Shown one piece after another: positions 1 to 7,080 of a stretch of 19,270 nucleotides of DNA (within the stretch, counting starts at the first letter, position 1; every line of letters begins with the position of its first letter). Under the pieces are notes generated by a model that was not told the origin of the DNA, did no database searches, and was given only the letters and a program-made list of their open reading frames with translations. The translations under genes were made by a program, and so were the position numbers. The stretch lies in NCBI GenBank assembly GCA_007129695.1, contig SKVA01000098.1, forward strand, positions 1 to 19,270, given 5' to 3'. Source of the stretch: Spirochaetaceae bacterium (lineage in GTDB: Bacteria > Spirochaetota > Spirochaetia > DSM-27196 > SLST01).

Positions 1-80
1 AGCTGGTCGAGCTTCGGAAGAACGCCGAGTTCGTCGACACGCCCTGCCGAGAGCGCCTGGTTCATCTCCAGAGTCGTCAC
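1..80 (-). CDS. 5' end of an unidentified leftward gene (partial)
   Basis: The frame opens with GTG at 80-78 and stays open to the window edge, giving 26 residues that begin MTTLEMNQALSAGRVDELG. A strong Shine-Dalgarno sequence (AGGAGGGG, positions 90-83 read leftward) lies just ahead of the GTG. An internal ATG at 65-63 has GGAG directly adjacent and is a poorer candidate. Too little of the protein is present to recognise a family, and I assign no function. It is treated as real because of the ribosome site and because a promoter with three palindromic operators sits immediately upstream, which suggests a tightly regulated, perhaps autoregulated, gene. Confidence 0.55.
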   Translation of the reverse strand, partial: MTTLEMNQALSAGRVDELGVLPKLDQ

Positions 81-90
81 TGCCCCTCCT

Positions 91-153
91 AACGTTTCGA
101 ACGTTCACAGACCAACCGTTCAGAACGTTAGTTTATCAAACGCTCAGAACGTT
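91..153. promoter_or_regulatory. Three palindromic operator-like repeats at 24-bp spacing
   Basis: Three related 15-mers of the form AACGTTCNGAACGTT (or its complement) start at 91, 115 and 139, exactly 24 bp apart: AACGTTTCGAACGTT, ACCGTTCAGAACGTT and AACGCTCAGAACGTT. The second and third share the 12-mer TCAGAACGTTAG. Each unit is a near-perfect inverted repeat, as expected for a dimeric helix-turn-helix regulator. The even phase suggests cooperative binding. Iterons are an alternative reading, but no replication gene is visible. Confidence 0.7.
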
Positions 154-158
154 AGCAA
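130..158 (-). promoter_or_regulatory. Putative sigma70-type promoter of the left-edge gene
   Basis: Read leftward, TTGCTA (158-153), a 17-nt spacer and TAAACT (135-130) form a reasonable promoter. The operator repeat at 139-153 fills the space between the two boxes, and the repeat at 115-129 would cover the start point. This is the standard geometry for repression. The match to consensus is moderate, 4 of 6 in each box. Confidence 0.45.
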
Positions 159-181
159 GAGGAGAGCGGCGGGGTCGGGGT

Positions 182-244
182 GAGAAACGCTTCAGCCTCC
201 TCTGCGGCACCGGGAACCAGCTGCCGCTGCCTGTCTGGCGTGAT
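182..244 (-). pseudogene. Fragment of a second darG copy
   Basis: Bases 182-238 align without gaps to bases 652-708 inside the intact darG, with 50 of 57 identical by eye. The leftward translation PDRQRQLVPGAAEEAEAFL corresponds to PDRQLQLVPGAAEAAETFL in the C-terminal domain of DarG (residues about 244-265), with 16 of 19 identical. Similarity stops abruptly on both sides. The frame closes with TAA at 154-152 and a stop lies a short way upstream. Several of the base differences change amino acids, so this looks like a relic of a diverged paralogue and not a recent local duplication. Confidence 0.65.
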
Positions 245-305
245 GACTCGTGCCAGACTCTCCTGACCCATACAGCTACGAGTTTAGTGCCACTCCTCAT
301 TCTGC

Positions 306-389
306 TCGATCGCCACCAGCGAGGTTGCGTTCCGCGTGGCCCGCGCATTCGGAGCGCCCGTCGAGGCGGTCTTTCACTACACGGAGTAG
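306..389 (+). pseudogene. 3' remnant of a probable XRE-family HTH regulator
   Basis: The frame ending in TAG at 387-389 reads SIATSEVAFRVARAFGAPVE and then AVFHYTE. This resembles the usual end of small Cro/CI-type regulators, where a pattern like S-x-E-V-A-x-R-[IVL]-A-R-A-[LF]-G follows the HTH and ends in V-E-x-[LIV]-F. An in-frame stop at 285-287 leaves no room for the helix-turn-helix itself, so only the tail survives. Such regulators often accompany toxin-antitoxin loci. The identification rests on about 25 residues. Confidence 0.45.
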
Positions 390-405
390 CGGGGGGTGTC
401 AGTAA

Positions 406-1446
406 TCAGGTGACTACCCACCCTTTCGTTGTCAGGCGGTCCACGGCGATGCCGATCTGTCGCGGTGTGAACTGCCGTTTGCGCTCATTCCAGGCGTAGG
501 TCCGGGTCACGACTTCGTCCAGGCCGGAGGCACCTTGCCGCGTCATCACCCAGTGCACGGTGGCCAGCAGTTCCAAACCGAACGGGGATTCGAAGCCTTC
601 CACGAGATCGGCCACGCGCTCGGAGCGTTCCCGAGTAGTGGCATCCGAAGAGAGAAACGTCTCGGCCGCCTCTGCGGCGCCGGGAACCAGCTGCAGCTGC
701 CTGTCCGGTGCATCGCCACCGTCTGCGTAACCGGAGATCAGATAGCCGTCGATGTCGCGCAATACATGTCGGAGATTCTCAGCGTAGGGACCGTAGGCCG
801 CCGCCACGTACCTCAGGCGCAACGGCTGGCCGGCCTCCTGCATGAAATACATCAGCTTGTGCGCTTCCAACAGCGTCACGAAGGGATCCAGCAGGCCACG
901 AAGGTAGCGGTTCAGCAGTTCGACCAGCGCGGCCCGCCCCGGAGTCATTCTCGGGGCTGGACGCTGGTGCATCACCGTTTCGGGGGAAGGAGCACCGGCA
1001 GGCTCGAAAACGGTCACGTGGACATCATCCAGACCGCCCAGGGCGGCCTGGATTAGCGGCCTGACCTGAGCCCATTCCAGTCCGCCGAGTCCGCTGCCAA
1101 GGGGGGGAACGGCGACCGACCGAATGCCGCGTTCGCGAATCGTGTCCACAAGCGCAGCCAGACCCGAAACTATATCCTCTATCCTGCTCTTGCCGCGCCA
1201 GTGGCGCTTGGTGGGGAAGTTGATAACGTAGCGTGGCGAGGTCAGCTGCCGGGTATCGAACACGAACATACGTCCTGGCTGGACTTCCTGGCGACGACAC
1301 GCAGCCACGTAAGCCTTGAAGTTGTCTGGAAACGCTGTTTTGAATTGCAGGGCGATTCCGCGTCCCATCACACCCACGCAGTTCACTGTGTTCACCAGGG
1401 CTTCAGCGTCGCACCGCAGGATATCACCGCTCGCATATTCGATCAT
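406..1446 (-). CDS. darG: DarG, macro-domain DNA ADP-ribosyl glycohydrolase antitoxin
   Basis: The 346-residue protein has an N-terminal macro domain (about 1-155) and a C-terminal helical domain (about 170-346). In the DarTG family the macro domain removes ADP-ribose that DarT places on DNA, and the C-terminal domain binds and blocks the toxin. Visible macro motifs are VNTVNCVGVMGRGIA (Asn19, Asn22 and the glycine loop), NFPTKRHWRGKSRIEDI with Lys80, and VPPLGSGLGGLEW. Lys80 matches the lysine known to matter in Thermus DarG. The C-terminal part has a LLEAHKLMYFMQEAG...YGPYAENL pattern reminiscent of SocA/Panacea-like (DUF4065) antitoxin domains. The ATG start lies 17 nt after the darT stop and has a GGGGG ribosome site. 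The pair is surely co-transcribed, with the toxin gene first. Both domains look intact. Confidence 0.93.
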   Translation of the reverse strand: MIEYASGDILRCDAEALVNTVNCVGVMGRGIALQFKTAFPDNFKAYVAACRRQEVQPGRMFVFDTRQLTSPRYVINFPTKRHWRGKSRIEDIVSGLAALVDTIRERGIRSVAVPPLGSGLGGLEWAQVRPLIQAALGGLDDVHVTVFEPAGAPSPETVMHQRPAPRMTPGRAALVELLNRYLRGLLDPFVTLLEAHKLMYFMQEAGQPLRLRYVAAAYGPYAENLRHVLRDIDGYLISGYADGGDAPDRQLQLVPGAAEAAETFLSSDATTRERSERVADLVEGFESPFGLELLATVHWVMTRQGASGLDEVVTRTYAWNERKRQFTPRQIGIAVDRLTTKGWVVT

Positions 1447-1462
1447 GGTCGCACCCCCGATC

Positions 1463-2116
1463 TCAATAGTACCAATCCGGTCGCACCTCGACCGGCGGAC
1501 GGTGCCCCAGCGATGGCATTGCGTTCATCGCCGAGTGCAACATTCTCACCGACTGCACGCCGATGCGTTCAATCAGGTGCCAGGGAAGCGCGCGTTCCAC
1601 CAGAAACTCGGCCTGCTTCCCTTCCTTCAGAGACCGCCAGTCGCGGGCACCTACGGCCGCCCAGTCTATCTCACCCATCTGGCGAAGATCGCAACGATCC
1701 TCGAAGTAGCTAGCACCCGCGTTCGACAGCGTGAATGCCCAACGAATCGGCTGATCTTCTGCCCATCGTACCACAGCGTGCAGATCGGCTTCCAGATGGA
1801 GAATCGGCTCCTGTCCACCAAGATACGTCAGATTGGGATGGTTGGCACAATGAATCAGGTAGAGCATCACCGAACGAGGGCAGAAGTAGAACGGAACGCA
1901 GTCCCCCACGAACAAGTCGGGGTGACTGGTCAGCCGGAGCTCATTCAGGCGGCGCTGCTTGATGCTGCTCATACCGATCGTCGTGCCCGACTCGCTGCCG
2001 TGCGAGGCACGACGCGCCACCTCGCGATCACACCAGAGGTGCCCGTCAGCCACGATGGAAGCCAACCGATCCAGGTGCACGATGTGGTAGAGCTTCGGCT
2101 GCTGCGGAACCGTCAT
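1463..2116 (-). CDS. darT: DarT, NAD-dependent DNA thymidine ADP-ribosyltransferase toxin
   Basis: The 217-residue protein is the usual length for DarT (formerly DUF4433). This toxin transfers ADP-ribose from NAD to thymidine in single-stranded DNA, stalling replication; family members act as toxin-antitoxin modules and in phage defence. Visible motifs are the N-terminal YHIVHLDRLASIV, in the place of the NAD-binding histidine motif, a central IGMSSIKQRR (residues 48-56), FYFCPRSVMLYLIH (77-89), and KQAEFLVE. Glu170 in this last motif fits the catalytic glutamate. None of these positions is visibly broken. ATG at 2116 follows a good GGAGG site. darG follows immediately, and a near-consensus promoter lies about 70 bp upstream. 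Confidence 0.93.
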   Translation of the reverse strand: MTVPQQPKLYHIVHLDRLASIVADGHLWCDREVARRASHGSESGTTIGMSSIKQRRLNELRLTSHPDLFVGDCVPFYFCPRSVMLYLIHCANHPNLTYLGGQEPILHLEADLHAVVRWAEDQPIRWAFTLSNAGASYFEDRCDLRQMGEIDWAAVGARDWRSLKEGKQAEFLVERALPWHLIERIGVQSVRMLHSAMNAMPSLGHRPPVEVRPDWYY

Positions 2117-2188
2117 ATGTCAAACCTCCGAGCATCGCTGCCGGGTCTGGCGGCCCTCCGGATGGGCGGGTTGCCCTTGCCACCCCCC

Positions 2189-2217
2189 ATCATATCAACC
2201 GCGCCATCCGCTGTCAG
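2189..2217 (-). promoter_or_regulatory. Putative sigma70-type promoter of darTG
   Basis: Read leftward, CTGACA (2217-2212), a 17-nt spacer and TATGAT (2194-2189) match consensus at 5 of 6 positions in each box. Transcription would start near 2183, leaving a leader of about 65 nt before the darT ATG. The inverted repeat at 2294-2330 lies about 75 bp upstream of the -35 box. Confidence 0.6.
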
Positions 2218-2293
2218 CGTCTGGATGTGGAGGCGCCACCACCACCGAGCGCCCCGCCCCGCATCCGGCCTGCGAGGGGGTAGCGGGAGCTGT

Positions 2294-2330
2294 GGTTAGA
2301 GGGGCCGCGCGGAACGCGGCCCCTCTAACC
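2294..2330. repeat. Perfect 16-bp inverted repeat (hairpin)
   Basis: GGTTAGAGGGGCCGCG at 2294-2309 and its exact complement CGCGGCCCCTCTAACC at 2315-2330 flank a 5-base loop. Neither strand has a T-tract after the stem, so it is not a canonical rho-independent terminator. It sits between two divergent genes, where no terminator is required by the visible gene order. It could be a relic of a mobile-element end, a protein-binding site, or a terminator for a lost gene. Confidence 0.75.
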
Positions 2331-2476
2331 AACGGCGGGAGCGAGGGGGAGCCGCGGGGTCGGGATCGTGGGTAGGGTGAGGTTCATGCCGGTGGTGCGG
2401 CCGCTCCCCCCGCCCGAGTTCTGGACGACACGAACCGGATTACGTGAATCGCTGGTCCGGCGCGGTCGAAGTGTAT

Positions 2477-3877
2477 ATGATGCATCGCACCACCATGGAC
2501 GTTCCCGAGTCAGAACCCGTCTTCAGGCATCGCCCGTTTCGCAGGACCTACTTCCGCCAACGGATCATCTACGCGTGGGAGCTGCCGAGCATCATGCGCA
2601 AGCACATCTACACGGGGGTGATGGGCTCGGTCTACGCGACGCTGGTCAGCGGCATCCTCTTCGTCTATTTCGGAACGGCAGTCGGGCTCACCGAGTTCCA
2701 GTGGGGACTGATGGCCGGGATCTCGTCGTGGGTGATCGCGGCGCAGCCGCTTTCCGCGCTCATCACCGAGCGCACCGGCAACCGGAAGCGAATCTGGTTC
2801 GTCTCCGCGCTCACCGACCGGAGCCTGCGGTTCATCGGAATTGCCGTGTCGCTGGTGCTGTGGACCCGTGGCGTCCCTTCGAGCGCGGTGTTCCTGCTGA
2901 TCGCGATCTGTACGGCGAACTTCTTCGGGACGATCGGCCTGCCCCCGTGGCTGAGCTGGCTGGCCGATATCATCCCCGAGGACGACCACGCGAGCTTCTG
3001 GGGTCGGCGCAGCGCGTGGGTGGCGCTGTTCACGGTGGCCGTCCTGCTCGCGGCGGGCCTCATTGCCGACGGGGTTCCTGAGGAGCAGCGCGTCTACGCC
3101 GCGGTCGTGATCTTCGCAGTCGGTACGGTGATCGGGATCGTCGACCTGTTCATCCACGGCACTATCCCGGAGCCAAGGATGATCCGCCCGGGCGGCGGGA
3201 GCGCGCTCTGCCAGTTCCTCAAGCCGCTCCGCGACCCGGGCTTCAGGCCGTGGATCGTGTTCAACTGCGCGTGGACATTCTCCATGACGCTCGGCGGAGC
3301 GCTGTCGACGCTCTACATGGTCGAGCATCTGGGGATGAAGAACAACATCCTGGGGGGGATCGCGGTCACGTCGGGGATCCAGCTCCTGATGGCGACGTTC
3401 ATCGGCTCGCGCGCCGGTCGTTTCGTCGACCGCGTGGGCGTGTCGCGCACGCTCTACGCGGGGCACATCCTCTGGGCGCTTCTGCCGGTCTTCTGGCTGA
3501 TCTCGACACCGCAGATCGCGCTGGTGACGATCGCGCTCGCGAGCGTCTTCGGGGGTCTGGGCAGCACGTCGGCGACGATCGCGGCGAACAAGCTGATCAC
3601 GCGGTTTCCCCCACCCGAGTCGCGGGCGATGTACATCGCGGTGTCCACCTCGCTCGGAAATCTTGCGGGAGGGTTGGGACCGATCATCGCGGGCTTCGTG
3701 CTCCGCTCGATGGCGGGGACGACGGTGGCCGTGGGCCCGTTCGAACTCAGCGCGTTCCGGTTCCTCTTCCTGGCTTCGCTGGTGCTTCGGCTGATGTCGG
3801 CGCTCGTGCTCATCCCGCGGATCGGCGATATCGGCCGGTCGCGGGCGGCGGCACCTTCTCCGCCGGGTCGAGCGTGA
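2477..3877 (+). CDS. MFS-type transporter, 12 predicted membrane segments
   Basis: This is a hydrophobic protein of about 466 residues from the chosen start, with the alternating helices and short charged loops of a major facilitator transporter. The first helix covers about IYTGVMGSVYATLVSGILF. The loop after the second helix, LITERTGNRKR, fits the positively charged helix 2-3 loop of the superfamily. A second ARAGRFVDRVGVSR-like loop marks the start of the C-terminal half. The substrate cannot be told from sequence. The start is uncertain: ATG at 2477 or 2480 has only a weak GAAG ahead, GTG at 2444 and ATG at 2495 are in frame, and none has a good ribosome site. The 3' end overlaps the convergent MATE gene by 68 bp. 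The neighbours suggest a role in efflux. Confidence 0.82.
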   Translation: MMHRTTMDVPESEPVFRHRPFRRTYFRQRIIYAWELPSIMRKHIYTGVMGSVYATLVSGILFVYFGTAVGLTEFQWGLMAGISSWVIAAQPLSALITERTGNRKRIWFVSALTDRSLRFIGIAVSLVLWTRGVPSSAVFLLIAICTANFFGTIGLPPWLSWLADIIPEDDHASFWGRRSAWVALFTVAVLLAAGLIADGVPEEQRVYAAVVIFAVGTVIGIVDLFIHGTIPEPRMIRPGGGSALCQFLKPLRDPGFRPWIVFNCAWTFSMTLGGALSTLYMVEHLGMKNNILGGIAVTSGIQLLMATFIGSRAGRFVDRVGVSRTLYAGHILWALLPVFWLISTPQIALVTIALASVFGGLGSTSATIAANKLITRFPPPESRAMYIAVSTSLGNLAGGLGPIIAGFVLRSMAGTTVAVGPFELSAFRFLFLASLVLRLMSALVLIPRIGDIGRSRAAAPSPPGRA

Positions 3878-5216
3878 GGTTCTTGATCCATCGGAAGCGG
3901 TTGACCGTGTACGCGGCGACGCTGCACTTGAGGATCTGGTCGGACTTCAGGAGCGCGAAGACGACGATGGGCGCGGCGTCAAAGACGAACGTCGCGATCG
4001 CGGCGGACGGGAGCACGAACCCGAGGATCCAGATCAGATCGTTGACGAGCACGAAGTGCGTGGCGCCACCCGCGCGCACGATTCCAGTGAGGCACGACAT
4101 CTGGTACGCGGTGCCCACGATCGTGATCGAAAGCACCAGAAGGAAGCCGCGGGTCATCGCCATCGTCTGTGCATCGAGCGAGTAGACCAGGCCGATGTTC
4201 TGTCGCACGAGCATGAGCCCCGCGCCGGACAGAAGGCCGATGCCGACGAAGAGCACCTGGAGCGTCTTCGCGTACGCGCGCACGCGATCAACCTGGCCGG
4301 CGCCGACCGCCTGACCGATGATGATCCCGGTCGCTCCGGCGGTCCCGTACACGACGACGGCCATGATCTGCGAGACGATGTTCGCGATGCTGACCGACGC
4401 GAGCGCGGTCGCGCCGAGCCGCCCGACGATCGCTCCCTGCGCGGCCAGGTTGATGCCCCAGAAGAGACTCCCGCCGATGACCGGCAGCCCGTAGCGGAAG
4501 AAGCGCAGGAGGAGCATGCGTTCGCTCTGCAGCATGTCGCGGAACCGCATCCGCAACCGTGTGTCGACGAACCGGACGTAGACGACCATGACGACCGTCT
4601 CGAGTATCCGCGCGGTCAGCGTGGCGATCGCCGCGCCCCGGACTCCGAGCGCGGGCGCGCCCAGGTTCCCGAAGATCAGCACCCAGTTGAGCGAGACGTT
4701 GACGACGAGCGTCATTATCGACAGGTTCATGCCGATGCGCACGCGTTCGACGCACCGCATCGCGCCGACGAGAATCTGCGTGACGCAGAAACAGAGGTAC
4801 GACCAGCGGATGATGACCAGGTAAGAACGCGCTTCGGCCAGCGCGTCGAGCTCATCGGTGAACACGCGCAGCACGCCCGCGGGCCACAGCAGCGTCACGA
4901 GCGTGATCACCACTCCCGAGCCCACGCCGAACTTGAACGCGATGCCGATGATCGTCGTGACCTTGTCCGCCTCCCGCTTGCCCCAGAACTGCGACCCGAG
5001 GATGAGCAGCGCCGACACGAGCCCGATCACGAACATGTGGAGCAGGATCTGGATCTGGTTCGCGACGAAGACGCCGGAGAGCGCGAGCGCGCCGAGCTGC
5101 CCGACCATGATGTTGTCTGCCAGTCCCACTGAGAACGTGATGATGCTCTGCAGCGCGAGCGGCACCGCGAGCGTCACCAACCGAATGTAGAACTCCCGCT
5201 CGCGGACCATGAGCAT
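3810..5216 (-). CDS. MATE-family multidrug / cation antiporter
   Basis: This membrane protein of about 468 residues belongs to the multidrug and toxin extrusion (MatE) family, which exports organic cations and drugs using a proton or sodium gradient. The start of the first repeat, RLVTLAVPLALQSIITFSVGLADNIMVGQLGALALSGVFVANQI, has the typical MATE pattern (helix-1 proline, D-x-x-[FM]-[VL]-G, A-x-S-G-V). The second repeat restarts at FFRYGLPVIGGSLFWGINLAAQGAIVGRLG. I chose ATG 5216 (MLMVREREF) because it lies 7 bp after the stop of the upstream ABC gene. The open frame extends further upstream, but that part lies inside the ABC gene. It is the last gene of the ABC-ABC-MATE operon, and its end overlaps the MFS gene. 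Confidence 0.9.
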   Translation of the reverse strand: MLMVREREFYIRLVTLAVPLALQSIITFSVGLADNIMVGQLGALALSGVFVANQIQILLHMFVIGLVSALLILGSQFWGKREADKVTTIIGIAFKFGVGSGVVITLVTLLWPAGVLRVFTDELDALAEARSYLVIIRWSYLCFCVTQILVGAMRCVERVRIGMNLSIMTLVVNVSLNWVLIFGNLGAPALGVRGAAIATLTARILETVVMVVYVRFVDTRLRMRFRDMLQSERMLLLRFFRYGLPVIGGSLFWGINLAAQGAIVGRLGATALASVSIANIVSQIMAVVVYGTAGATGIIIGQAVGAGQVDRVRAYAKTLQVLFVGIGLLSGAGLMLVRQNIGLVYSLDAQTMAMTRGFLLVLSITIVGTAYQMSCLTGIVRAGGATHFVLVNDLIWILGFVLPSAAIATFVFDAAPIVVFALLKSDQILKCSVAAYTVNRFRWIKNLTLDPAEKVPPPATGRYRRSAG

Positions 5217-5223
5217 GTGTTGT

Positions 5224-7080
5224 TCAGCGTAGCACGATGGCGGGCGCGTGCATATCGCCGTCCCGGTCGTACCATCGCGCCTGCGCGCGAAACATCCCGG
5301 CGTAGACGCCGTCGGCGCGCATGAGCGCATCGTGCGTTCCGTCCTCCACCACGCGTCCGGCGTCCATGACGACGATCCGGTCCGCGGCGCGCACGCTCCC
5401 GAGGCGGTGCGTCACGATCACCGCGGTACGCTCGCGCGACGCCTCGACGAAGGCGCGGAAGACGCGCGTCTCCTCGATCGGGTCGATGGCCGCCGTTGGC
5501 TCGTCAAGAATGATCGTGTCGTGAGCGCGGTAGAGGCCGCGCGCGATCGCGACGCGCTGCCACTCGCCGCCGGAGAGCTCGGTGCCGCCGAACTCCTTCG
5601 ACAACGTCGTCTCGAGCCCCGATGCGAGGCGATCGGCGACCGAGCGCAGTCCGGCCTGATCGAGCGCTCGGTCCAGCCGTCCGGGCGTGGTCGGATCGTC
5701 GAAGGCTGGGCCGTCTTCTTCCGGAGGCGGTTCGCTGATGGTGACGTTCTCGAGGAGCGAGAGGCGGTAGCGCTGGTGGCGCTGGAAGACGGCCGAGAGC
5801 CCGGCGGTGGCGCTCTCCCGCGACGCGCAGCGCAGGTCGACGCCACCTGAGAGCACGCGTCCATCGTCCGGGACGAGCAGTCCTCCGATCAGCCGTGCGA
5901 GCGTCGTCTTGCCGGCGCCGTTCCTGCCGACGATCGCGACCGTCTGGCCGCGCGGGATGACGAGCGAGACGCCGTCTACCGCGGGCGCGTCGGTCCCGGG
6001 ATACGTGAACCGCACGTCGTCGAGCGTGATGGGCGCATCACGGCGAAGCGTCTCGCTTCCGTACGAACGCTCGGGCGCGCCAAGGTAGGAGAAGTAGTTG
6101 CCGGCGAAGGCCGAGCTTTCGTGCGCCCAGCCGAGCCTGCCGAACAGCTCCTCGAACCACTTGAAAATGTTCGCGAGCGCGAAGTAGACCGCGCCGAAGA
6201 GCCCGGCGGAGATCGCGTCGGTGAACAGGAAGTGTACCAGAAGCAGGAGCACGCCGACGTAGCCCGCGAGCGTGAGGAGCTTCAGCGCAAGGTCGATCAC
6301 CGCGGTGCGCGTCTCGGTCCTCCACATCTCGCGGTTGTACTCGGCGAGCGAGGCTCGATATTGCCCCATGAAGAAAGACGTCGCATCGGCGGTGCGGGTT
6401 TCGCAGAGGTAGTCGCGATCGGTCATGCACGCCTCGAAGTGGTGCATCCGGCGCCTCTGAATCGCCACCCGGCCTTCGGTCCGGTAGAACGCCCGGGTTC
6501 GCACGTAGCGCGAGAGCGCGACCGGCAGGAAGCTCGCAAAGATCCCGAGGACGAGCAGTGGCTCGAGCCGCACGAGATAGAGGCCCAGGAAGAGAAAGTA
6601 TCCGCCGTGGAAGATGATCGAGAACACGACGGCCTCCATCGCGGAGAAGCTGCGCTCGCGCCCGTTTGCGGCCTTCTCGATCGTGTCGTAGAGGATCGAT
6701 GACTCGAACCGAACCAGGTCCACGCGGACGGCCTTCTGCGCCATCTCCATCGTCATCCGCCCCGCCACGCGCTTCTCCAGGTACTCGTAGAGCAGATTCG
6801 CGCAACCGTTCATGATCATGAAGAGAACGCTCACGCTTCCCAGGACAATGACGGTCTCCAGGACCGATCGGTAGTCGAGGCTTCCTGCAGCGAAACGCGG
6901 AAGCTGGTTCACGAGCACCCGTACGAAGTGGAGGTCCGCGACGAGGAGCGCCGTGAACAGAAGCGACGACGTTACGAAGAGGACGAAACCCCACGGCGCG
7001 GTGCGCGCGGTCAGCGCTACCATGCGCGCGATCACGGTGTGGAACTTCGCGCGGGGTTCGTGCTCAGGTTGATGCTTCAT
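5224..7080 (-). CDS. ABC exporter half-transporter (membrane domain fused to ATPase), second subunit
   Basis: This protein of 618 residues is of the ABCB/MdlB type: an N-terminal membrane domain with about six helices (roughly 20-310) followed by a nucleotide-binding domain. Walker A VGRNGAGKTT is near residue 385, the signature LSGGEWQRVAIARG near 500, Walker B IILDEPTAAID near 520 with its catalytic glutamate, and the switch histidine in VIVTHR near 555. ATG at 7080 follows a clear GAGGAG site and overlaps the end of the upstream ABC gene by 17 bp. The open frame runs further upstream only inside that gene. Two consecutive half-transporters strongly suggest a heterodimer. Both ATP sites look canonical, unlike many heterodimeric exporters where one is degenerate. 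Substrate is unknown; drug, lipid or peptide export are all possible. Confidence 0.92.
   Translation of the reverse strand: MKHQPEHEPRAKFHTVIARMVALTARTAPWGFVLFVTSSLLFTALLVADLHFVRVLVNQLPRFAAGSLDYRSVLETVIVLGSVSVLFMIMNGCANLLYEYLEKRVAGRMTMEMAQKAVRVDLVRFESSILYDTIEKAANGRERSFSAMEAVVFSIIFHGGYFLFLGLYLVRLEPLLVLGIFASFLPVALSRYVRTRAFYRTEGRVAIQRRRMHHFEACMTDRDYLCETRTADATSFFMGQYRASLAEYNREMWRTETRTAVIDLALKLLTLAGYVGVLLLLVHFLFTDAISAGLFGAVYFALANIFKWFEELFGRLGWAHESSAFAGNYFSYLGAPERSYGSETLRRDAPITLDDVRFTYPGTDAPAVDGVSLVIPRGQTVAIVGRNGAGKTTLARLIGGLLVPDDGRVLSGGVDLRCASRESATAGLSAVFQRHQRYRLSLLENVTISEPPPEEDGPAFDDPTTPGRLDRALDQAGLRSVADRLASGLETTLSKEFGGTELSGGEWQRVAIARGLYRAHDTIILDEPTAAIDPIEETRVFRAFVEASRERTAVIVTHRLGSVRAADRIVVMDAGRVVEDGTHDALMRADGVYAGMFRAQARWYDRDGDMHAPAIVLR

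Larger units (their letters stand above)
81..405. other. Gene-free stretch holding operators and two gene relics
   Basis: No intact gene is supported here. From left to right it holds the operator array and promoter (91-158), a decayed darG fragment (about 182-244, leftward) and the tail of a probable XRE-type regulator (about 306-389, rightward). The darG stop codon follows at 408-406. I see no T-tract terminator for darG. Confidence 0.6.
2117..2476. other. Divergent intergenic region between darT and the MFS gene
   Basis: No gene is supported in this stretch. It holds the darT leader and promoter on its left side and a perfect hairpin at 2294-2330. The last ~140 bp are GC-rich and lead to the MFS gene. 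I find no convincing promoter for the MFS gene. Confidence 0.6.

Noticed and set aside
91..153. CRISPR or plasmid iteron array
   Set aside because: There are only three short units with 9-bp gaps and no replication initiator or cas gene, and the palindromic form over a promoter fits operators better.
152..181. Possible repeat shared with 2330-2370 (GCGGGGTCGGG-type stretch)
   Set aside because: The likeness is short and made of low-complexity G-rich sequence, so it could arise by chance in this GC-rich DNA.
535..1056. Long open frame on the plus strand inside darG
   Set aside because: It is antisense to an unmistakable macro-domain gene and its translation has no recognisable motifs; high GC content keeps such frames open.
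1316..2299. A 327-codon plus-strand open frame across darG and darT
   Set aside because: It covers two genes with clear motifs on the other strand, and its product is rich in Arg, His and Pro without family features.
2294..2330. Rho-independent terminator
   Set aside because: The stem is perfect, but neither side has a run of T, and no gene ends next to it.
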